This document shows, piece by piece, positions 36,543 through 48,318 of a stretch of DNA of 64,000 nt. The notes under the pieces are model-generated. The model searched no databases, was not told where the DNA came from, and saw only the letters and a list, made by a program, of their open reading frames with translations. The DNA is from Pristionchus mayeri. Lineage: Eukaryota > Nematoda > Chromadorea > Rhabditida > Neodiplogasteridae. The position numbers and the translations under genes are program-made. Location: contig BTRK01000001.1 in the NCBI GenBank assembly GCA_036245805.1, positions 10,168,001 to 10,232,000 on the forward strand, given 5' to 3'. Each line of letters opens with the position of its first letter. Within the stretch, counting starts at the first letter, position 1.

Positions 36543-36640
36543 ATGTAAATGTAGTATGTAGTTCATATGTAATGTAGTTCAATGTAATGTAATGTATGTA
36601 ATGTAATGTAGTAAATGTAGTTCATATGTAGTATGTAAAG
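36543..36640. repeat. TGTAA-type microsatellite
   Basis: Repeated ATGTA, AATGTAATGTA and TTCATATGTA units over about 100 bp, between the 3' ends of receptors A and B. Confidence 0.85.
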
Positions 36641-36824
36641 TGTTGTTATTATAAATACACATTTTTATTCGGGAAGTCAAAGTCAAAGGTAGAAGCAATC
36701 AAAATGTCCTCAGACGGTAGTTACTATCAAGTGGTGTGGGAATAATTGATGATTATTGATTGCCGAAGATAATTCGAACATTTGAGTTACGATCATTCCA
36801 TGTAAGTAGTGAATGAGCTTCTGA

Positions 36825-39800
36825 TTATCTGATGGTGAACGATGGATGAACCGTTGCGCGTTTGTTGAACACACGACGGCGACCGAGAATGCCAGTGAGT
36901 ATCTATTGACATCGCGTTTCACTTTGTTTACCGTCTCTAATTTCTTCCCAATATTGGACCTCATTCTACATTACGAATATTGTTGCGAAACGAGTATCGA
37001 TTGTAGAGCTCCTATTTCTGACGCAAATTTTGAAATATGACAAAATTAGGAGACTCTCACATGAGACAACATTAGCAACTGGTGGATCCCAACAACCCCT
37101 CTGAAACTAGTTCACATCACCTCTTGCCTCACTAACTGAGAAGTAACTATGAGCAAAGCCGGCGAAACAAATGTCGTGAGCGTGGTTGCAGGAGTGTACT
37201 TAAATTGGAGCAAATGGGTTTCAGGAAGGCTCGTCTGTCGAAGTCTAGTGGAAATACCATTCTTTTAGCCTGGTTGAACAGAAAATTATCGCCGATGGTC
37301 ACGGATACGAACAAGAAGATCTGAAAGTGTTAAATGTCATAGATATCTCAAGGAATTGACACCTGTTGTGCGCCCTTAAGCATGTGCGAAATTGTTGTGA
37401 CGACGGTGTGAATTAGGAGGAGTCGTTCTTGCCTGGCGAGATCCTTCTGAGAATATACATATTGAAGAGACTGATCAAAAACTATCCATTGAGAGTCATG
37501 AAACAATATAGCGCCTCAGTTGAGAGTAGAGATACGAATGTAATTTTTTCGGAGCGTGTACTCGTTAAGATGAGCAACCCAAAGTCGACCTTTGGGTTTA
37601 GTACTCCTTTAACTTCTCCATTTCACAGGGTAATCGTTTCTTCATTCCTCACACCTTTTTCGACTCGTACAAAATACCGAAGATACTGTGATCAATGAAG
37701 CAACAAATAACCGATTTGAGATCGTCTTTTTATGAATATTTTATGATTGACACTCCAACAAGCGTGATAAGAAAGCAATTCATGAGGTCACACTTTCGAT
37801 TCATGTTGTATTCATGGGATTCTTCTCCCCAGAAATGCTTTTATGTTGTATTCGTTAAATCGTACGATACCGCACATTGAATCGCTGGGCCTCGCGCAGT
37901 TTGTATAGAGAGGCGGAGCACATTGGAATTGTGAGGACGAGGAAGAGGAAATAGCCCATGATGGAAATTATTTGAGAGAGCTGCAATAGGCTTTCGTGTA
38001 ATACTTTTAGTTTCCATTTTTGGATCTCATTTCTTCAACTACAAAACCTACTTGCATTATCCAGTTGCTCAGGCCGGTAAAGACAAAATCGCCCTGCTGA
38101 TTTAATCTTGAAATTCTTAATGTTCTTTGATGACTTTCATGTTATCATACTTGTACGATACTTCGGCGGGAAGAACGAAAACATAGAGGAGAAATGGTAC
38201 GATGTACATAAGAAATCCTGCTGCTCGAATACGAGGTGGCGCCCAAATCTTAAAATCGGCGGATTTATTTGGTATGGATTCGGAAAAATAACGTTAAATA
38301 AATTTATTTTGCTCTTTTCCCCCTTGACTCACTTCTCTGTCCACTAGCGGGAAGCAAATAGCGGTAAATCTTGCCGCCACTCCCAAAACCTGCAATTTTA
38401 AATATCAGCCACCATCTATTAACACTTCACGCCGATTATGGCTTATTCATCCTGCGTAGATTTCCCTTAGTTAGGGACCACAAGGTGGTTACCCGAAATC
38501 GTCACACAGGTCTAATTGTGTTGTTAATGTGTTCGTATGGGGCTAAATAGGACCATGCATTTTGAATTAGGTTGATATCTAATGTTTGAGCCAAGTTATG
38601 ACCCAAAATGTGGGTGAATTAATCATAACGTGAAAGGCTCAAAAAGCGAGACGAGATAAAGAGGGGCGGAGCCTATTTCTCCGTTGTCTTTTCAATCCTC
38701 AAAACGATCGGTTAGGACTTCGCCGAACCCTACAGGGGAAGAAAGCGAGCTTTCGCGTAGGCGGGGCGCTCTCTAGTCACGCCGGGTGAGAGACGGGTGG
38801 AGGGAGGGGAGGGAGAGGGAGGGGAGGAAACGGTGAGAGTCGCGAGCCAGGCGCGCTTCGAATTCGAAGAAACACAATCTTCATTCCCAACCAAATCACT
38901 CGTTAAAAATTGAATTTGGAAGCTCTTTTCATCCTCTTTCGAATGAGCCTCCGTGACCCTGGAAAATTAATCTCTAAGTAGGTCAGCATGCGAGTTTTAT
39001 AGTTTTCTAAGTCAAGTCGCTCTATAAAACTTGTATGCTGACCTACTTAGAGATGGATTTTCCAAGGTCACGGAGGCTCATTCGAAAGAGTATGAAAAGA
39101 GCTTCCAAATTCTTTTTTGATCGAGTGATTTGGCTGCGAATGAAGACTGTGCTCCTCTTGTCTCGCTTTTGCGGGGTGAAGTGTCTGAGCCGAGTGGGCC
39201 GAGCTTGCGGAGTCTACCCTTAGTGGAATATTTTCGCTTCATTTTCAGGTAAGTTCCATGGAATTAATATAATTGACGAGCGTGTGCTTACTTAGCGCAA
39301 CTGAAACATACCCGAACATTCAACAATATTGCTATAATAAGAACCCTACTCCTGAGCGATCCTTAAAGGGGTGCTCCGGGGAATGTTCAGTCACCCATAG
39401 TGACAGTTTGGATATCGTAGAGGCCACTCACCCGATCAGAAATCACTTTGTACGAAGTTTCACAGATGACTGTGGGCCTATTTACATACGCGCAAAGTTC
39501 ATTGAAAGCGCAGGGCAGCGCCTGGTTCGTTTATGTTTCACTCGTACTACATGCGTTTCAGCTCATTCTAGGGGCAAAATCGCTACAGTTTCCCACTGCG
39601 AGCGCAGAATTTTCGTGGTGGGACTCCCTAGCATTTGTTCCCCGGAGCACTCCTTTAACTGCTCTGAGCTGTATTAGAGAACTCCGAATTAAATGAGTCA
39701 TCATTAGTTTCAAAGCTGTTCATTCAACAAACCTTGCCTACTGTATGCGAAAGTGAAAACCAGAATGAAGCAAAGAAAAGAAATTTGAAACCTGAAAATG

Positions 39801-40268
39801 AGTGTTCATAAACAAATTGAATTACAAATTCTACTGATAAACAACCTGTCCAAGAAAATTCGTGCATATTCTTAGCAGAAATCGGCTTGAAAATTACTGT
39901 GAGTAGGTTCAGGCAAGCTGGTATGCCTTTCAATTGAGAAATTTGTTGAAGATAAAGTAAATACATATTAACACACCCGTTAATATGAAGAATCTATAGA
40001 ACGTTCCGTGAAACTCTGCGACTTTACTTCTGAAATGTGCGCATTACTTATTGAAGGCGAAATAGATTCGTTCTTAGCATCAATCGCAGAATATTGGGAT
40101 AATAACAGAAAACTGGCGCTCAATTTAAAGTTAAAAAAAATACCTTCCAATTCTCCACATCATCAAGGTATATGCGATAGTCATAATTGGTTCGACAAAA
40201 GTAACGTATATATGAATCACAGTGTCAAGGACAGATGGCACTGAGGGAGTAGCAGTGGAAGAATTCAT
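36825..40268 (-). CDS. Serpentine receptor B, intact copy of the cluster
   Basis: Twelve exons with GT-AG borders joined in consistent phase give 936 nt, i.e. 311 residues plus stop, the usual size for nematode chemoreceptors. ATG at 40268, TAA at 36825-36827. In order: MNSSTATPSV with an N-glycosylation site, TM1 (VEPIMTIAYTLMMW); FYRFFILTG; CLNLLTVIFK; FFASFWFSLSHTVGK (TM3); VLGVAARFTAICFPL (arginine after TM3, DRY-like place); RAAGFLMYIVPFLLYVF (TM4); an extracellular-loop exon (GDFVFTGLSNW); MGYFLFLVLTIPMCSA (TM5); KDLARQERLLLIHTVVTT (TM6); FLFVSVTIGDNFLF; TM7 (TFVSPALLIVTSQLVRQE); basic tail (GILGRRRVFNKRA). It is a plasma-membrane sensory GPCR; ligand unknown; Srg-superfamily likely. 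Introns host a SINE fragment, a foldback and a TTAA element. Confidence 0.8.
37503..37612 (+). mobile_element. SINE family 2 fragment (tail only)
   Basis: Matches the tail of 12836-13074: GTTGAGAGTAGAGAT, AATGTAATTTTTTCGGAGC, CTCGTTAAGA and a terminal CTCCTTTAAC. The tRNA head is missing, consistent with 5' truncation. It lies in an intron of receptor B. Confidence 0.65.
38640..39172. repeat. Foldback element in an intron of receptor B
   Basis: Arms pair from AAAAGCGAGACGAGA (left) to the mirrored TCTCGCTTTT (right) and through ATTTGGAAGCTCTTTTCAT and AGTAGGTCAGCATGC to a loop near 39010. The left arm carries an extra G-rich stretch (38665-38870) absent from the right. Confidence 0.8.
39363..39658. 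mobile_element. Miniature element with TTAA ends, copy 1
   Basis: 296 bp bounded by TTAA. Ends TTAAAGGGGTGCTCCGGGG and the mirrored TTAAAGGAGTGCTCCGGGG. No coding capacity. It lies in an intron of receptor B. TTAA ends are typical of piggyBac- and Kolobok-mobilised elements. Confidence 0.65.
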
Positions 40269-40479
40269 GCTCACTTCAACACTTTCCTGTGGAAAAGCAG
40301 TGATGGCTACGGGAAATACATTATGTAACATTTTATAACTGTGTTGAAGGAAATAAATGACTAACAAAACCTAGCATAAATAGGTGCCCACTTTTCAAAG
40401 AGAGAAAATCGTCACGAATATATACTCTGCTCACTCGGAAATTGTGAAGGCAGTGTGCCCCATACTTTGAATAAAGAGT

Positions 40480-40550
40480 TTTCTTCACATTCGTGCCTAC
40501 CGATTAGGAGATAACTAGTGGTTAGCGCTTGTCTGGTACGGATCATAAGA
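40480..40550 (-). promoter_or_regulatory. Conserved block upstream of receptor B
   Basis: A block with ATTCGTGCCTACCGATTAGG then AGATAACTAGTGGTTAGCG lies 215-280 bp upstream of the receptor B start. Related blocks lie upstream of receptor C (45735-45775 and 46070-46135) and, weaker, D (53330-53360). It may be shared promoter or 5' UTR sequence, or only residual homology from gene duplication. Confidence 0.4.
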
Positions 40551-40874
40551 CTGTTGTGGTAGTAGGATGGGCGTAGTAGGATTGGAGTTTTGTTGGTAGT
40601 GAACCCGATTTTGGACATTTAATAGGTGAAGAATGAGAATGACCTCAATAAGCTGTGACAGGACATGCGAAAATTTCAAAAATCAACAATAGCCCCGCGG
40701 GATGACCGAAAGGATCAGGTTGAAGTTGCCTGATTCCGCGATCTCTCCGTTTTGTACACTTCTCTCATACACTTTACGCAGGCATCCTTGAGTTCCTGAA
40801 TTCGTCTTTGGCTAACTTTATAGAAAGTGTGTAGAGTTTGCCAATGAGAAAAAATCTTGGTAATTAGTTTTGTA

Positions 40875-41801
40875 TTAGGTTGTTGCAAAAGTCCTGTGGA
40901 ATTTTGATATTTTGCCTTCCATCTTCCTGTTGGATTGATAGATGAACTTCGGGATATTGATTACTAATGAGGCCTTGGATACTCCTACATATGCGCACCC
41001 TATCATCATTGCCCAATCAGAGAGGCGAGAACAGGATCCAGTTAAAATTACGAAAATTCATCCATCGAAAACGCAACATTTTTCAATATTATGATTCCTC
41101 TGAAGCATGAATGCTCAATTCATGGTGGTTATATGAAGCTCCCACCTTTACCCTATACATACTTTTTCTTATGCATGCTGGAAGTTAGATCATTTCGAGG
41201 AATGAGTCGATCTGCAAAATGACTACATGTTGCATTTCTGTGTTCATTTTGCATATTTCTGAAAAATGAGGAATTCTGAAAAATGAGGAAAGATTTTCTG
41301 AAAGGGTAAACAAGCAGGCGCCAATATTTCTTATGAGGATATAGCTTCTTCGTGGGTGCATACAGCGCGCACATGACGGAGCCTGTATGCTTGGTCTTCC
41401 ATTTAGTAAAGCACGTACAAGTCACATGCAGCCTGGGTCTGCTCATATTTTTGCTATCATGTAATTTGGTTCAAACCCACTCACATGACATGTCTAACCT
41501 ATTTTTTTGAAAGAACATCAATGGTACTTCTCACCCAACATTATGAAGTTGTTTCATGAATTTTCCCTTCAAATATCTAGATAAATAAATTTAAATCTAA
41601 ATGTTGTGCTTTTTTGCAATTGGGTTAATCATAATTGCTTGCGTTGGTTGCACGATCGGTTTGATTGAAATATACCTGAGCAAAGTTCAAGCATATCCCT
41701 AAACAACTCCACGTTGGTTGGCCATTGAGATTTGAGATTCGCGAGTTATGAACGTTCAAAGTACTGACACAAAAAAACACAAGACTTTTGCAACAACCTA
41801 A
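40875..41801. mobile_element. Mariner-type element, copy 2 of a pair
   Basis: 927 bp, TA on both sides (40873-40874, 41802-41803). Ends TTAGGTTGTTGCAAAAGTCC and its mirror. It is in opposite orientation to the copy at 31282-32193 and shares its internal block (GSVMCALYAPTKKLYPHKKY on the minus strand). It lies between receptors B and C. Confidence 0.85.
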
Positions 41802-42013
41802 TATATTTTCCATTAGTTGAAATTCGCAGTTCGAATGCGTTTGGCAGTTAACAAATGAAATTCACAGTTTTATCTGACGGTGCTTACAATTCAGTAGTAC
41901 CAAGAAGTGTATGATAAAAAGCGTTCGACAAGAGTTGCAAGGTTCGATCGCAGTCTCATCATTCACACAATCTCGAGTTGGTCGAGTGTACGAAATGAAA
42001 AGGACGTGATATA

Positions 42014-43305
42014 TCAGGTTGAGTAGAAAGTTTTGTCGTATTTTTGATATTTAAACGTTTGGTTACTACTATGGTTCAAACGGGTGCATCATTTAGATAT
42101 TCTAAGGAATAACATGGATAGTTCCGTGCAATAAATTAATGCTGTTACGGACATCTCACTGGCAATATATTGGGAGCTATGATTCGAATAAGTTGATCAT
42201 TTGCATTTCAATGACTCGTCTTTCATTTCAATGACTCGTCTTTCCGTCTTTCTTAGAAGTTAGACAGTGCTGCGAGCAAGTGATGATTGAAATGTGCAAT
42301 GACCGAGGAATAAAATAAGTGTAGTAGAAGTTATCATAAAGAACAGGCCTTCCCCAGGAAATTAAACTTTTATAGGGACCGCGCAAGCCATGTGGAGTGA
42401 GGAGTGGAAAATGTCACCTCGGGGATGGGTCCTTTCGAGTTGTCGAGTTGGACCTTGAAATTATGAAAGTAGTGAACACAGACAACAACCATTTTTAATG
42501 CACAAAGTTTTGGGCTAGTTTGAATCAATGGATTTTTGATAAAATAATGGAATTTTTAGACAGCGAAAATGGCTATTGGAATGTTATCCTGCCTACCATG
42601 CTGCAAGATCACATGATTAATTGTGCTCATTTTTTGCGGAGTCCACTTACAAATCAACTCATGTAGTAACATTGCCTAGGCAAATGGAACATCCTTGGAG
42701 AAGGGACAAAGTCAGAGACACATTCATCATTGTGATATTGTGAGAATCCCTGTTTCAGCCGTGAAAATATTTTTCATAATTTCACACCCTTCGGAACAAT
42801 TAAAGCCCATGGTTCATGATGGAATAGTTACCCCCAATAGTGATGGTGAGATTGCTCATAGTGGGGTTGAGGCTATTGACTGCTTCTAAAAGAGGGCGCT
42901 TAACGACTGACGATGTAGATTCATCAGACTGAATCTAATCAATTGGAATCTAATCAACTGAATCTAACCACTTATTCATGACTGTATCGAACCAACTTCG
43001 CACAGCGGTAGCGAAGGGATAAGTCCCTGATATAGATGCCCTATTTGATGTTTACCTACCTTTGTTGTCAAAGTAGAAATTAATAAGAACATCATTGTGT
43101 CATGAAAACGTGAACCCTCGTTTACGAACTTTTAGATTTAACTTATTTAGACATGCAGTAATTACCAAATCTAAATCATATCTAAAATGTCCTATTGCGT
43201 ACATCATTAACCTGAAAAATAAGGCTTCTCCTTGTGACAAAGAAATGAGAACGAAAGTATTGAAATGGGACCTCAAAATGCGAGAGAACTTTCTACTCAA
43301 CCTAA
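42014..43305. mobile_element. Mariner-type element downstream of receptor C
   Basis: 1292 bp with TA on both sides (42012-42013, 43306-43307). Ends TCAGGTTGAGTAGAAAG and the mirrored TTAGGTTGAGTAGAAAG. No intact transposase frame. It ends only 33 bp past the receptor C stop codon. Confidence 0.85.
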
Positions 43306-43338
43306 TAGATCCTCGAACTACATTATCGATTAGTGCTA

Positions 43339-45615
43339 TCATCTTAGGGCATATGAAGGAGAGACAGTTGTGCTCGCATTGACTGCACGACGACCGAATA
43401 TCCCATTGAATATGTTGAAGATCTATTAAAATATAAACATTCACTCTTGTGATTCGGCGTCGGAAGTTTACCTCCTTTCTCACTAAATTCGAAGTTATGA
43501 GGAGCAAAATTGGCGGGACAAATGTTGTCAGCGAGGTGAAAAGGGTGTACTGAAATCGCTCTTATAAAACTGTACAATCTCTCTCCTAGAGAACAAGAAA
43601 CGATACATAAATATATTATTTTGCATATTATCTCGACTCGTTGAGTAGAAAAAGAGTGTGGCATGAAGTGAACGTGAGATCATCTCTCGAATTCTACGTA
43701 ATCTACGTTGTTGAGAAAAAAAGCATTACCAGTCGTGTTGATTGATCGAACAGCGACATGTCGCCGATAAAGATGGCTGCGTACATGAAGATCTGATGAA
43801 TATCATTCCATAAATTGTGAGCAAAAGATCAAGGAACAAAAAACATCTAGTAAATTCATAGGGGCGGCCAAGCAAAAGCGCTTGGCGATTTTTTACGTAT
43901 CCTAGCATGTCGAAGAAGATGGCGTTGCAAATCTTTTGGCGAACCCAACTTCATACCTGCTGGGCGCTCTTTAGCAAATGCGCCAATGTGGTGATAACGA
44001 TGTGGAGTAGAAGCAGTCGCTCCTGCTTGGCGAGCTCTTTCTGGAAAGAACGGGTTGAGGTGGATCGAGAAAAATCTGAGAAAAAATGGGGGTAATTTTC
44101 ATTAGGTGATTATTCATTTTTCGAGGTATCGTTGATGTAATAATCAAACAATGAGGTGCGTAGCGTTTCATAGACCCTCTCAAACCGTAAGGCACAACTA
44201 CTTACATTGAATCGCTGAGCCTCGCGCAGTTTGTACGTGGAAGCAGCGCACATAGGGATTGTGAGAACGAGAAAGAGGAAATAGCCCGAGAGAGAAATTA
44301 TTCTGGCTACCTGAAATATCTGAATATTATTATAAAATCCATGGAAGCTACTTATTTTCGAAATTCAATTTCACAAGAAAATAAAAGGAAAACAAAACCG
44401 TGCCTTCATAGCCCAGTCGCTGATTGAAGTAAATACGAATTCTCCCTTTGTATTGGTACTGGAATAGGTTTTCATTGTATTCTTATTTTAAATTTCGATT
44501 AGGCTACCGATAGGTGACTTTGGCTGGAAAGACGAAGACGTATAGGAGAAATGGCACGATGTACATCAGAAGTCCCGCTACTCGAACGCGGCGTGGTGAC
44601 CAAAACTGAACTTAGATGCATGATGTATACTAATAATTTTGTCAAGGATGGCTTCTCAATAACTCTCTTTAATCGAGCTGGCAACATAAAACGAGTCGGT
44701 GCTTGTGTAATTTTGTATTATGCTTCCTCAGTGAGCTCACATCTCTGTCAGCGAGAGGAAAACATATCGCCGTAAACCTCGCTGCCACTCCCAAGACCTG
44801 TAATTTTGAATGCTTATCCCCCAATCCACTCAAGCTACGAAACATGCATGGGGGAAAGGATCTTATGGCAAGATCTTTCAAATCCATCATCGAAAGATTC
44901 ACTTATTGTTAGAATATAGACAGAAATTTCTTGTAAATCCTTCTTGTGAAAGCAATTTCTTGCAATTTCTTGTACATACCTTGCCGACTGTGTGCGAAAG
45001 GGAGAGCCAATGGGAAGCGAAGAAAAGGCATTTGTAAACTAAAATGTATTTGTGGATGTTTTGTAAATTTTTTTCAATGACATTTTTTTGTTAATTTTCA
45101 GTATGTACCTGTCCAAGAAAATTCTTGCAAACTCTTAGCTGAAATCGGTTTGAATATTACCGTAATGAGGTTCAGACAAGCAGGAATGCCTGAACATTAA
45201 AGATTAGGCCTAAAACTTGAGCAAACCATTTCCGCATACCGGTCAATATGAAGAAAGTGTAGAAAGATCATGCAGTTCTGGTATCTTGCTTCTAAAATGT
45301 ATTTATTTTTCACATTTATTTTTGGGTTGAAGACATTAGTCACATTTGTTTCTACTACAGCATATCGGGAATAATCAGGATACATAATCTAACCGATTGA
45401 AAAAACAATCAATCGTTCAATCTTTATCTTATCAGGTGGAAACGCTCAGAACGATTTAATGATTTCAATGGAAAGATAAAAACGTACCGCCCAATTCTCC
45501 ACATCAGCAAGGCATATGCTACAGCCATGAATGGCTCGACGAAGGTGATGTAAGCATAGATCGCAGTGTCGATAACGGTAGACGCAGTTGTTGAGTTAGG
45601 CATGGACGAATTCAT
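43339..45615 (-). pseudogene. Serpentine receptor paralogue C, near intact with one frameshift
   Basis: All twelve exons equivalent to gene B are present: ATG 45615 (MNSSMPNSTTASTVIDTAIY, TM1), TM2 exon near 45310-45246, 45190-45115, about 45045-44990, about 44806-44750, about 44608-44505 (VRVAGLLMYIVPFLLYVF), about 44448-44400, about 44312-44210, about 44059-43960 (KQERLLLLHIVITT), about 43796-43730 (IFMYAAIFIGDMSLF), about 43549-43472 (VPPILLLITSNLVRKE) and a last exon 43422-43339 (GIFGRRAVNASTTVS, TGA). The TM2 exon is one base shorter than in B and D between CTGCAT and TTTCTACACTTTC, which shifts the frame; the loop-exon donor is also weak (AAG|GCACGG). Otherwise the copy is open, so this is a very recent pseudogene or an assembly error. 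Confidence 0.7.
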
Positions 45616-46320
45616 GTTTTTTTCGATCACAGATTTACGTGAATTCGTGAAGGCTCACCCATACTTCGAAAAGCTCGCTGTCTTATCTCTCCTCTTTCTG
45701 CCTCTCACTCTCATCTCTCTAGACAAACAAGAGTTTTTCGTACCCACAAATTACGAGATAACTAGTGACTTTCGGTCGCTTCGTAAGCAGAAGTCTGTGT
45801 AGTTGAATGGCGACTATTGCTTGGACACCCTACAACAAGAGCCGTCCCCAAGGTCATCCTAGAACCCGATGTAGAGAGGACTTAAGAAGAACAATTGGCT
45901 CCCTCTGGTGGTCTGCAACGACCGACGAGTGCCGATTTATCCTCATCTAGAGTCAACGCTTGAAATGATAAATATTGATTGATTGTTTGATCAAGGGACG
46001 CTCGTGAGTCTAGTTTGTTCACTCCAAAATGATGATACACTCAAATATGCATTGGACACTTAGTTTCCTTCGTATTCGTGCCTGCCAATTAGGAGATAAC
46101 TAGTGGTTAGCGGAATTTTCCTGGTACGGATCCTTGCGTTGGTGTGCTTGTTAAGCGTGAAGCTATATTTCGAGAACGAGCGAAACATTATGTTGACAAT
46201 GCATGAAGCTGATGCAAATAAGCTGATGCAAACATGAATTTTCGAGAAAAAAACATTAAAATGCATTTACCGAACGATTATGATTAAATCAGCATATAAT
46301 CGCATTTTTTAACAATGTAT

Positions 46321-47743
46321 ATGAGAGACTATCCGAGAAATTGAACATATGCTTGGCTCTAGGCTAAAAATCTAAATCCTCCTAAATGTGCATACATGTA
46401 GTACTCGGTGAGTATAGCTCAGGTCTGGCTTATTTAGTGTTCTAGATCACGCATTGAGAAGTGCGCCGCACTTTAGTCCGAAAAAGGCAATTTTCGAACT
46501 TTGCCATTTCGCTATCGATCCGAACGGTAAATATCTCTAAAAATGCGGAATATTCAGGTGATCACACCTACCAAGTTTCGTAATAATTGGATTAAAACTC
46601 TTCATGATACAACGAAAAATCGATATTTTTTGGTTTAATCGAATTTTAAAGCTTACTCGTTGGAGGGCCTGCCATATTTTCTTTCATTGTATTTGTAGTT
46701 CTGGTTACTAACTATCTATTAAAGCAAAACAATTAAAATTTAAAAAAAATAACTTTTAGAGAAAATAGCAAACAACGGCGGGCAACTTGAAATAAAATCA
46801 GTTTGTAATAGGAATTGGCCTACCGTAACCCAAAGCAGAACTGGAGGGCAGATGTTCGAGAGTTATCCTACATGGAGTACTCGATGAGGGAACTCTACCA
46901 TAACCAATAAAATTTCGATATGCATCCTCGCGCGCAAGAGCGCTGATGTAAAAAAATATCGAGATATTACGGTAGCTTTTCAACATCAGCGCTCTTGCGC
47001 GCGCGGATGCATGTCGAAATTTTACTGATTGTGGTAGAGTTCCCTCATCGAGTACTCCATGTAGGATAACTCTCGAACACCTGCCCTCCAGTTCTGCTTT
47101 GGGTTACGGTAGGCCAATTCCTATTACAAACTGATTTTATTTCAAGTTGCCCGCCGTTGTTTGCTGTTTTCTCTAAAAGCTATTTTTTAAATTTTAATTG
47201 TTTTGCTTTAATAGATAGTTAGTAACCATAACTACAAATACAATGAAAGAAAATATGGCGGGCCATCCAACGAGTAAGCTTTAAAATTCGATTAAACCAA
47301 AACCAAATTTTAAATTTTAATTGTTTTGCTTTAATAGATAGTTAGTAACCAGAACTACAAATACAATGAAAGAAAATATGGCGGGCCATCCAACGAGTAA
47401 GCTTTAAAATTCGATTAAACCAAAATATATCGATTTTTCGTTGTATCATGAAGAGTTTTAATCCAATTATTACGAAACTTGGTAGGTGTGATCACCTGAA
47501 TATTCCGCATTTTTAGAGATATTAACCGTTCGGATCGATAGCGAAATGGCAAAGTTCGAAAATTGCCTTTTTCGGACTAAAGTGCGGCGCACTTCTCAAT
47601 GCGTGATCTAGAACACTAAATAAGCCAAACCTGATCTATACTCACCGAGTACTACATGTATGCACATTTAGGAGGGTTTCGATTTTTAGCCTAGTGCCAA
47701 GCTTCTACACAAAAATGTTCATTCACTCAGATAGTCTCTCATA
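46321..47743. repeat. Foldback element (type 1 ends), near-perfect hairpin
   Basis: Arms of about 650-750 bp pair from ATGAGAGACTATCCGAG (left) to the mirrored CTCAGATAGTCTCTCAT (right), down to a loop near 46975 (ATCGAGATATTACGGTAG). The right arm carries an internal direct duplication of about 110 bp (about 47192-47300 repeated at 47310-47415). The termini match those of 6383-9433. Confidence 0.9.
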
Positions 47744-47816
47744 TCGATTTGGTTGGCATCTCGTCAGCATTATTGTGATAAAATATGATGTTAGTATTAT
47801 GAGGGTTTTTTGTGAA

Positions 47817-48065
47817 TTAAAGGAGGAGTCACAATTCAATTTTTGAAGCTAACATATGCACGGCCTAGAGCTCCACAACGCTACGAAGCTCCGAAATTTT
47901 CACATTTATATCTTTATTCCGAACAGAGTTATAGCTAATTGGCCTGGGATCCAGATCAGGGAAAGCTCAGGGAAGGGGGCGAGATAGCACGCTACTTGAA
48001 GAGAGTGCGTCTCTAAGTGAAACATATTCCAACAGGGCGCGCGCTTGCATTTACTCCTCCTTTAA
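47817..48065. mobile_element. Miniature element with TTAA ends, copy 2
   Basis: 249 bp bounded by TTAA with 13-bp inverted ends TTAAAGGAGGAGT and its mirror. Non-coding. It ends 82 bp downstream of the receptor D stop codon. The ends resemble those of 39363-39658. Confidence 0.6.
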
Positions 48066-48228
48066 TGACAGCATAGTTACGCGCATCTGCACACTCTGAG
48101 CCGCATGCAATTCGCATTCGCATTTAGTTGTCGGGGATCGTGAGGTCTAAAAGTGCTGAGATTGTCTGATGGTTGACGATGCAGCGACTGTTCTGATTAC
48201 AGTGATTTCGCGACGACGGAAGATTCCA

Positions 48229-48318
48229 GCGAAAATCTGCAACAAAAAAGCGAAAATCTGCAACAAAAAAGCGAAAATCTGCAACAAAAAAAAAGCGAAA
48301 TTCTGCAAAAAAAAACTA
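48229..48318 (-). repeat. Tandemly repeated 3' splice site of receptor D last exon
   Basis: A 21-bp unit, read on the gene strand as TTTTTTGTTGCAGATTTTC plus GC, occurs four times (the outermost copy is diverged). Each unit contains a pyrimidine tract and an AG acceptor followed by the first exon bases. The unit is seven codons long and open, so any acceptor keeps the frame. Confidence 0.8.

Noticed and set aside
43100..43507. 135-codon minus-strand ORF as a gene
   Set aside because: It runs from the TM7 exon of receptor C through an intron into a mariner-type element; the exon model explains the coding part.
48229..48318. CRISPR-like direct repeats
   Set aside because: Units of 21 bp are contiguous without spacers, in a eukaryotic splice site.
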